Positions 46,589 through 53,404 of a stretch of 63,630 nt of DNA are shown here, one piece after another (position 1 is the first letter of the stretch; the number at the start of each line of letters is the position of its first letter). Location: contig JABLXV010000011.1 of assembly GCA_013177895.1 (NCBI GenBank), positions 1 to 63,630 of the forward strand, in the 5' to 3' direction. This DNA comes from Brevinematales bacterium. GTDB lineage: Bacteria > Spirochaetota > Brevinematia > Brevinematales > GWF1-51-8. The notes beneath the pieces were generated by a model, which had not been told where the DNA came from, ran no database searches, and saw only the letters and a list, made by a program, of their open reading frames with translations. The translations under genes and the position numbers were made by a program.

Positions 46589-47773
46589 TTAATTCATCCT
46601 GAAAATATAAGTATTTGTCGACGGATAATCCTGTGATACCGCCGCGGCCGCTTTATTATTTTGATCGACCGCGATTTTTATATACGTGCAGTTGTAAAGA
46701 TCAGTAGGAAAGCCGGATACCGGGGTAAATAATCCGTTTTTATAGCATAAGACCTTCGGTTGACGATAATTCAAATCGATAAACCCGACATAAAATATCG
46801 TCCGGTCATTATTATAGTCCAGCGAAATCGCGCTTTGCTCGAACGAATCCAAATGATAAACGGTGTCGTTATAGATTCCCGTCTCCCTGATAAGCGTCAG
46901 ATCCGCCGTTTCGTTATTGACCGTAAACTCTTTATATTTCAGGACTATTTTTTCGCTCCAGTTCCCGATATACACGCAATGAAGATGGTCGTTCTTATCA
47001 ATAAATATTTTCGCGGAATCATAGCCGTCGTAGAATTCATGCACTTTGATTTCGTTATTTTTTGTATTGTAGATATAGATAATAATTTTGTTATCCGCTG
47101 CCAAACATGAGTAAATATGCCCGTTCACCGATTGAGCGATGCTGACGGTTCTAAACGGGATATGGCCTATATTTGTTACGACTAACGTGCTCCATGAGTT
47201 TCCCGCCCAATCGTTACAAATTTTAAGATTGAGATTTGAATTCATACTATTTACATAAGCAATGAGAGTGTTCTCCAGTTGGGTATTCTGAAGGTAATAA
47301 TCGAAGATTGGCATTATACCGGAGGCTTCGCTCTGAAATGCCGTGAAATTCCATGAACCGGTACCGGTATTGCACTGTAGAAATCTTAAATCCATTCCGG
47401 AATACTTCGCGAGGATAAGCGGATAAGGATAGAAGGGACTGTTTTCCTTGACGAACTTAATGAGAGGAAAGGAGTAATTGGAGGAATAATCGAAACCGTA
47501 TTGCGGGAACGAACCGTCGGAGGACTCGCTGAATACTTTAAGCGCATTCATATTATAATTTTCGGTATATGCGAAATACACCCTGTTATCGGGATTGACG
47601 GCGATGGAAAACTCGGGCACTTTTATATTGTACCCCTGGTTAAACTCATGCACAAGATGCCACCCGCCGGAGGTCAGCGCATTATTGATCACAGGCTGAT
47701 AAAAATGGAGTAGTTGACAGGACAATAAGCCGGAAAAAACCGGTATCATGCCGGATAGAATAAATTTCCGCAT
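46589..47773 (-). CDS. HFF-motif lipoprotein, array member 1
   Basis: The most upstream and most divergent lipoprotein of the array, 394 residues. The lipobox is GLLSC (cysteine 19), then QLLHFYQP and NNALTSGGWHLVHEFN; alanine and phenylalanine of the usual motif are Q and Y here. It ends AVDQNNKAAAAVS...TYIFRMN. It starts 9 bases after the stop of the barrel protein gene, indicating one transcript. Confidence 0.8.
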   Translation of the reverse strand: MRKFILSGMIPVFSGLLSCQLLHFYQPVINNALTSGGWHLVHEFNQGYNIKVPEFSIAVNPDNRVYFAYTENYNMNALKVFSESSDGSFPQYGFDYSSNYSFPLIKFVKENSPFYPYPLILAKYSGMDLRFLQCNTGTGSWNFTAFQSEASGIMPIFDYYLQNTQLENTLIAYVNSMNSNLNLKICNDWAGNSWSTLVVTNIGHIPFRTVSIAQSVNGHIYSCLAADNKIIIYIYNTKNNEIKVHEFYDGYDSAKIFIDKNDHLHCVYIGNWSEKIVLKYKEFTVNNETADLTLIRETGIYNDTVYHLDSFEQSAISLDYNNDRTIFYVGFIDLNYRQPKVLCYKNGLFTPVSGFPTDLYNCTYIKIAVDQNNKAAAAVSQDYPSTNTYIFRMN

Positions 47774-47782
47774 ATCATCGCC

Positions 47783-49201
47783 CTAAAAATGGAACCTCAC
47801 ACCCAGCGAAAGAGTTACAGGGAACTGATAGGTCTCAAAATTCGCCAAAGGTGCGAAGTAGAATCCGGCGCTCAACATCAGGAAATCGTATTCCAGCATC
47901 ACATGCGGCCCCACCACAAAGGAACGTTCAGGCGAGAATACTTGGGACACATTTAAAATTTCCGGGGCGATCAGCGACAGAAAGTAACGGGCGGAGATTC
48001 CGGCGGCGAGACGGAAACCTTCTGTTCCGCGGTTGCCCAGAATATACGCGCCGACATCGATACCCGCGGCCACGCTCAGCATGAATGTCTCTCCGGGGAA
48101 CGCGTTACCCCAGTCGCCGAGAAGGGGAACAGGGCTTATTCCGAGCATCAAGCCGGTATAAAACCAGTTATTCCAGAAATAATCGCCGTATGCGACCAGC
48201 ATCAGCCCGTCGTTCAGGTTCAGCCGCATCGAGAACCCGCCCAAACCCTTCAAGGACGGATTGAGAAGGACACTCTCTTTATCATGGAGAGTAAACGTAT
48301 TGGTATAAACGAAGTTCGTCTTGTCCTCGATCAGCCAGAACGTATAATCGCGTCCGGCGTAAATATTCGATAGAACCGTGTTGTCGGATACGATATTCGT
48401 CTCGGCGGCATGGATAAGGTACAGATCATAGATGGATTTCGCCTTCTTATTAGGAATTGCGGGAATACTGATAACGCCCACCGCGTAATATCCGATCGTA
48501 ATCGCCTCGCCCTTCTTTGGGACAAACGTCTGGTCGAACGCGACCGCGGCGGTGGAAAGGTTCCGGAGGGTTATCTGGTAATTCTGGTCGGCGAGTACTT
48601 TCAGGTTCATACTGAAACCGTCGCCCGCGACGTCGGAGATATATTTCTCGTTGATATATAACCCGTATTTTTCGCTGCCGATACGGAAACCGCTGAACTG
48701 GAGGGTCGCCACGGCGAGCTGTTTCTGGAGTGTCTGCGCGATAATATCTTCGAGCATGTTATCGATAGCATCGAGCACCTCGAACTCCGTCCCGGAGGTG
48801 TACGATTTCTGGAAGAAAACCGCGCCGAGTTTCTGCGACCAGACATACAGGTTGATGGATAATTTCTGATCTTTTTTAGTTTTTCCCGTGAGGGTATAAT
48901 CGCCGTAAATAATGAAGTCCGCCGGGTTGAGCGCCGCGAATGTGGAGACGTTGGATGAGTCGAACTTCATGGAGAGCAGTTTGTCACGGTCGGGCAGGGT
49001 GACGCCGGGTATGATTTGTATAAAGTTATGAATAGGCCCGAAGAACAGGATACGGTAGTTATCGGAACCCGCCGAATTTTCCTTTGGGGTAAGGTTCTGG
49101 AGCGGCATGATCAGCAGACTGATGTTGTTCGTATTGCTTTCCTGAGCGAAAACAAGAACCGGAAGGATAATAAACATGATGAACGGTAAAAACTTCTTCA
49201 T
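47783..49201 (-). CDS. Exported protein with TolB/CsgG-like and PEGA-like N-terminus and C-terminal barrel
   Basis: Leader gene of the array, 472 residues, with an SPase I signal peptide (ends LVFAQ). Residues ~25-160 resemble a TolB-N/CsgG-type fold (LLIMPLQNLTPKENS, ADFIIYGDYTL, QKSYTSGTEFEVLD). Residues ~175-245 look PEGA-like. After ~300 come amphipathic strands and a barrel-like C-terminus (TLSLGVRFHF, ending in F). The N-terminal 240 residues are clearly related to those of the 61238 protein, which has a different tail. It could be the outer-membrane anchor or exporter for the six lipoproteins; this rests on gene order only. Confidence 0.75.
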   Translation of the reverse strand: MKKFLPFIMFIILPVLVFAQESNTNNISLLIMPLQNLTPKENSAGSDNYRILFFGPIHNFIQIIPGVTLPDRDKLLSMKFDSSNVSTFAALNPADFIIYGDYTLTGKTKKDQKLSINLYVWSQKLGAVFFQKSYTSGTEFEVLDAIDNMLEDIIAQTLQKQLAVATLQFSGFRIGSEKYGLYINEKYISDVAGDGFSMNLKVLADQNYQITLRNLSTAAVAFDQTFVPKKGEAITIGYYAVGVISIPAIPNKKAKSIYDLYLIHAAETNIVSDNTVLSNIYAGRDYTFWLIEDKTNFVYTNTFTLHDKESVLLNPSLKGLGGFSMRLNLNDGLMLVAYGDYFWNNWFYTGLMLGISPVPLLGDWGNAFPGETFMLSVAAGIDVGAYILGNRGTEGFRLAAGISARYFLSLIAPEILNVSQVFSPERSFVVGPHVMLEYDFLMLSAGFYFAPLANFETYQFPVTLSLGVRFHF

Positions 49202-49406
49202 AATAAAGCCCCCGATGTGTAATTAGTTATATTTTAATATGCTTTCATCGATTTTCCAAGTATTTTTATGGAAATGTTTGATAAATATTTATCTAATTGT
49301 TATTCACATCATTAAATGATATATTATAGTATATATCGGGCGTCAGAACACCGTAAAACCATGTTTGAATATACGCTATTATAAATGCTTCTTGCATCGA
49401 ATTATT
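49202..49406. other. Intergenic region upstream of the array, with half of a long inverted repeat
   Basis: An AT-rich divergent region. GTAAAACCATG at 49353-49363 is the inverted copy of CATGGTTTTAC at 49445-49455. ATAGTATATAT at ~49327-49336 resembles the internal array promoter region near 41885. No gene is supported. Confidence 0.5.
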
Positions 49407-49435
49407 TTGAAAATCCATCGTTTGTGTGATATACT
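49407..49435 (+). promoter_or_regulatory. Promoter for the 49585 gene
   Basis: TTGAAA at 49407-49412 and TATACT at 49430-49435 with a 17-base spacer. The leader would be about 140 bases long and would begin with the CATGGTTTTAC half of an 11-base inverted repeat. Confidence 0.7.
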
Positions 49436-49444
49436 CTGGAATTA

Positions 49445-49455
49445 CATGGTTTTAC
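49445..49455. repeat. Right arm of an 11-bp inverted repeat flanking a promoter
   Basis: CATGGTTTTAC pairs with GTAAAACCATG at 49353-49363. The two arms bracket the 49407-49435 promoter at a distance of 81 bases, so they could be a looping operator pair. No regulator gene is nearby. Confidence 0.5.
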
Positions 49456-49584
49456 CATATAATTAGATGAAAGTGATGAGGCAATTCTGAATTGAAAGGA
49501 TAATTCGGAAAACAAACGCCGGAACAGTTGAAAATTCTGAAATTTATCTTAGAATATTCGGATACAATATTCAGGAGCATTCAA

Positions 49585-50079
49585 ATGAAAAAAATGGTAT
49601 CGATACTGGTCTTTTCGATGGTTTTCAGTACGGCTTTGTTTTCCGAAGTCCTGTCATTAAAGGACGACGGTTATTCGATAGATATTCCCACCAATTATCA
49701 GTTCCGCCAGGAGGAGAACCGGCTCTCCGTTCTTTTAAATATCCCCGGTTCGGAGATCGAGATATCGAAGTCGTATCTGCCATGGAAGGAAATCCAGGCG
49801 GGCTCGTCTCAGGCATATATAAAGGAAGCGAACCTGATGATGTTCAAAACTGAGGTGTCGCTCGAGAATGCGGCGACGAATAATTCGATTGTTTTCCTCT
49901 GCGTCGAACTGAAAAAATTCAACCCGAAGAACCCCGATTATGCAATTCAGGTCTATGCATCGTACTTCCAGACAAAAAAGGGAGTATACCGCATCGTGTT
50001 CGAATCGGCTGTGGAAATCTACCCATACGCGCTTCCCGAGGTGAAATCGCTTGTCGATTCGATCGAGAAGCTGAAGTAA
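49585..50079 (+). CDS. Small secreted protein
   Basis: A 164-residue exported protein; the signal peptide ends TALFSEV. The rest (LKDDGYSIDIPTNYQFRQEE..., VYRIVFESAVEIYPYALPEV) reads like a single compact beta domain similar to PsbP/MOG1-type or DUF1795-like folds, but I do not recognise a family with confidence. The ATG at 49585 is chosen behind AGGAG; an earlier ATG at 49528 would ruin the signal peptide. It is followed by a terminal-inverted-repeat element. Confidence 0.72.
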   Translation: MKKMVSILVFSMVFSTALFSEVLSLKDDGYSIDIPTNYQFRQEENRLSVLLNIPGSEIEISKSYLPWKEIQAGSSQAYIKEANLMMFKTEVSLENAATNNSIVFLCVELKKFNPKNPDYAIQVYASYFQTKKGVYRIVFESAVEIYPYALPEVKSLVDSIEKLK

Positions 50080-50110
50080 TTTGCTTCCGGGGCGGCGGGG
50101 TTTCATTATA

Positions 50111-50620
50111 GGGGAGTTCTAAAAACCTAGATTATTTCTTAGAAAATTCAAGAAATACTCCTTCTTTCTTTCTGAGCGGTCATAGGAGAAAGCTAGCAAA
50201 GAACCCCGCACAAGAATGCGGGACAAGCGAGCCGCCGCGCAGATAAAGCTCAGGAGAAGAGACGGGAAATCCCGGTAGCAGGAATCGCTTTACAGTGCGC
50301 GGATTGAACAGCCAATTATCATTCTACTATGCAGTTAAGTATTGCGATTATTTGTGCCCCGCCACTATGCCGCGACTTTTTCTAAGCGAAACGGGTTGAA
50401 ACGCCGTTGTTCGAGCGCGACCTGTTTTCATTGATTGAGGAGCTTGAAGCAAGTTGCGGCGTTTCCCGTTTCGCGCCCCTGCACTACAAAGCGGCATCCG
50501 GCGGGGAACCTCTTTCTTTCGTTCTTTCTGGGTTTGCAGCCTGTCCCCGAAGGACTTGCCGGAGGGGGAAAGAAAGAACAGGTGCATTCGATATCTCAGG
50601 GAGAGTTTTTAGAACTCCCC
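50111..50620. mobile_element. MITE-like element 1 with 16-bp perfect terminal inverted repeats
   Basis: GGGGAGTTCTAAAAAC (50111-50126) and its exact complement GTTTTTAGAACTCCCC (50605-50620) bound a 510-base segment, flanked on both sides by TATA (50107-50110 and 50621-50624), a likely 4-base target duplication. No credible gene lies inside. The interior has CTTTCTTTC / GAAAGAAAG arms and GC-rich stems. A smaller relative is at 56156-56370. The next tandem gene at 51903 has the same CTATAGAAA-type leader without the element, which fits insertion. Confidence 0.75.
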
Positions 50621-50639
50621 TATAGAAAGAGGGATAAAA

Positions 50640-51847
50640 ATGAAAAATCTGGTCATACTTTTCCTTTCATTTATTTTTGTTTCCTGCGGGTCAAAGTACG
50701 GCCTGGTTAAAATCGGGCCGGTTACTTTACAAAAAAATCCCGAAATACTGTCGGTAAAAAGTTCCCCGGATAACCTGCCCGCCGAGTATATCTTCTACAA
50801 CAACACGACGAACAGGATAGTCTTTATCTCGAGGGAGGCCTACTTCGCTTCCGCCGACGGGATATGGAAATCCGGCATTATCGGGCCGTTCGATACCCCC
50901 GTCGTAGTCAATCCCGGCGATAAGTGGATATTTAACGATAAAATTTTTGTTCCGTCCGACGTCATCGATTCGATTATCGACGAGGGCAAGATGGACGGGG
51001 AAAAGTTTGCCTTCATCCAGATTTTTCATTATGAAGGCTCAAACACAAAGGGCGAGATAGTAGTCAAATGGAAGGTAAAGCTCGATTATTCGCAATGGCA
51101 TCAGGATACTGTAAAAAAGGAAACCCAATATTACAAAGTACAAATCAATCCCGATTACTTCAGTAAATCCTATGAATCCCAACGGTTGGAGAGTTTTCTC
51201 GCGTATTTCGACAAAGTGTACTCCGAGCTTGGAAACACGTTGGGGTATCTCCCGGTCGGGGGCGGCAAGATCAAGCTCAGGTTAACCGAATGGGGGGGAT
51301 TCCCGTATTTCGCCCCGCCGCGTCCGGCCCGTTCGTGTCGATACCCGCGTCATTGATAGTCAATAATAGCGGCTGGCTCTATGTGGTGTACCCTCACGAG
51401 TTGACTCACTACTTCCTGCTGACCGAATTCCCCGATCCGCCCCGATGGATGGTGGAAGGCCCGGCCTCCTATTTCGCGGGAAAAGTCTGCGCGGCGTTGG
51501 GGTATCAGAAGATCGCCTCTGACGACGGGGCGAAGATATCCAAATGGGGTGAGGAGTATGCCGAAAAGGGCAAGACCTACCTTTTCACCGATAAATGGCC
51601 GCAGGATAATACCGGCGACCATCCCCTCGGCTTCGGCAGGGCGTTCCAGCTCATGGGGGATATCGAAAAACTCTGCGGGAGCGGTATTTTTATCAGACTG
51701 TTCCGCCAGTGGAAACAGGACGGGTTCCAGTTCCCGGCGGGTAAAAGCCCGATGGAAAAGACCGCGCTCGTGATCGATTCTCTCGCGAAGTTGTCCGGTA
51801 AGGACGTGATGAAACTGTTCAGGGAGTACGGCTATACGGGGAAATAG
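50640..51847 (+). pseudogene. Gluzincin-like (HExxH) secreted lipoprotein, frameshifted
   Basis: Two overlapping frames make one ancestral protein homologous along its length to the 405-residue product at 51903. The first part (from ATG 50640) has a lipobox FVSC (cysteine 16) and runs in register up to GGFPYFAPP near 51320. The match then continues one frame back from about 51317 (ASGPFVSIPASL) to 51847. One base appears lost around 51312-51325. The second part has HELTH (51395-51409) and WMVEGPASYFAG, the metal and third-ligand pattern of peptidase MA-type gluzincins. It could be a true pseudogene, a sequencing error or a programmed shift. The upstream leader contacts the inserted element. 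Confidence 0.75.
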
Positions 51848-51902
51848 AAGGGAAAAAGTTCCTGTGACGGGTTGAAGTATCTCTATAGAAAAAGGAGGAT
51901 AC

Positions 51903-53120
51903 ATGAAAAGGTTATTTCTGGTTTCAGCGGGGCTATTATTGGCTTCGCAAGTCATTTTTTCAGCCGTGCTGAACGGCACTAAGGAATTGGGCGTATCGGT
52001 TCAACCCGATAGCCTGATATTGGAGGAGTTCGGCGGATGGGTTCCCGGTACGTATATATTTAAAAACAACTCGAAAGAGACCATCGAATTTACCGTCCGC
52101 AACGCGGTCTTTGTTACTTCCGACGGGGCATGGACTTCAGATAACATCGGCCCGTTTCCTACGAAGATTACGGTCGAACCGGGGGAAACGTATAATTTTG
52201 ACGATAATATCCTCGTCCCGGTGGAGATTGTTTTCGAAATGTACAGTATGGAAAAGCTGAAAAACGGTGAATGCAAGTTCATCCAGAAATTCAATTACCT
52301 CTGCGGCGATAAGGAAGGGACGGTTTCGGTAAAGTGGGATGTGAAGATGCCGACCTCGCCGGAAAAGATGCAGTACCTTATCACCAATACCCCGGATTAT
52401 ACGATTCTGGCGGTAAAATCGAATTTCACGACTCCGGAGTCGCGTGAAAACCTCGCTAAGTTTATTACCTTTACGGAAAAAATCTACCCCCAGATAGTAA
52501 AGGCATTCGGGTATATGCCCTCGAAGGAAAAGAAGGCCTTTCTTCGGATAGAAAACTGGGAGATGTTTCCTTACTTCGTAGGCCCATTTAATGGGCAGAG
52601 TTTTATTTACATTCCCGCGAACCTGATCATTTACCCGACGGAGTGGATGAATATAGCGTTCCCGAGAGAGCTCGCTAATTATTTCTTTTATTCCGAGTTT
52701 CCCAACGCGCCGTTCTGGATGGCCAGGGGTTTAACGTGTTATCTTGCGGGGAAGGCGTGCGCGGGCGCGGGATATGATAAAATAGCGCAGGAAGAGGCCG
52801 CCAAGTATACCTACGGCGGTAACCAATATGCGGTGAAAGGAAAGAAATATCTGTTTACCGATCAGTGGGAGATCTATAATGCCGGCGACAGCGCTATGGG
52901 AATCGGGCGCGCGTACCAGTTGATGGGCGAGATTGAAAAACTCTGTGGTTCCGACATATTTACCAAACTATTCGCGAAATGGAAACAGGACGGGTTTAAA
53001 TTTTCGCAGAAAATGCCAGCTATCGAAAAAACCGCTCTGATTATCGACGCGCTCGCGAAAATATCCGGCAGAGATGTTTTAGCGCTGTTTACCAAATTCG
53101 GTTATCAGCCGGGGAAATAG
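51903..53120 (+). CDS. Catalytically dead gluzincin paralogue, secreted
   Basis: A 405-residue exported protein with an SPase I signal (ends VIFSAV). It matches the upstream frameshifted gene throughout (for example GRAYQLMGEIEKLCGSDIF against GRAFQLMGDIEKLCGSGIF). The zinc site is destroyed: HELTH is RELAN at 52665-52679, and WMVEGPASY is WMARGLTCY, so both histidines and the third-ligand glutamate are gone. It must act, if at all, by binding. GGAGG precedes the ATG. A terminator follows. Confidence 0.85.
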   Translation: MKRLFLVSAGLLLASQVIFSAVLNGTKELGVSVQPDSLILEEFGGWVPGTYIFKNNSKETIEFTVRNAVFVTSDGAWTSDNIGPFPTKITVEPGETYNFDDNILVPVEIVFEMYSMEKLKNGECKFIQKFNYLCGDKEGTVSVKWDVKMPTSPEKMQYLITNTPDYTILAVKSNFTTPESRENLAKFITFTEKIYPQIVKAFGYMPSKEKKAFLRIENWEMFPYFVGPFNGQSFIYIPANLIIYPTEWMNIAFPRELANYFFYSEFPNAPFWMARGLTCYLAGKACAGAGYDKIAQEEAAKYTYGGNQYAVKGKKYLFTDQWEIYNAGDSAMGIGRAYQLMGEIEKLCGSDIFTKLFAKWKQDGFKFSQKMPAIEKTALIIDALAKISGRDVLALFTKFGYQPGK

Positions 53121-53134
53121 GTCTAATAAATTCG

Positions 53135-53160
53135 GGTCTCCTCAGGGGGACCTTTTTTTA
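53135..53160 (+). terminator. Rho-independent terminator after 53120
   Basis: GGTCTCC pairs with GGGGACC (one G-T) around a TCAG loop and is followed by T7 at 53153-53159. Confidence 0.85.
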
Positions 53161-53292
53161 TCACCTGTCGCAGGTCATTGATCATTCCCGGTGGAAAGGT
53201 TGAAATGGGGTGACATCAGTGTCATCGCGGGTCATTTTAGTCTCATTATGCCTTGCTGGATATCGGGGTTAGGCGTCCTGCGTCCCGGTTGA

Positions 53293-53340
53293 TGACATCC
53301 GTGTCATCACGGGATTTCTCCCGTCCATGGGAGTCACAGT
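53293..53340. repeat. Dispersed intergenic repeat, family A, copy 3
   Basis: TGACATCCGTGTCATCACGG through TCCATGGGAGTCACAGT, as at 101-146 and 14903-14948. The preceding 53200-53290 carries further degraded pieces (GACATCAGTGTCATCGCGGG). It lies about 65 bases before alaS; no T-box leader is seen. Confidence 0.75.
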
Positions 53341-53404
53341 ACCTTGCGAATTTTAGGATTTTCCATTATCATAATGCATCTTATTATTGCTATAGGAGCA
53401 AGTT

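Noticed and set aside
50348-50710. Small open frames inside the 510-bp inverted-repeat element
   Set aside because: Low-complexity Arg/Lys products that cross the repeat end and have no family pattern; the region is better read as non-coding element sequence.
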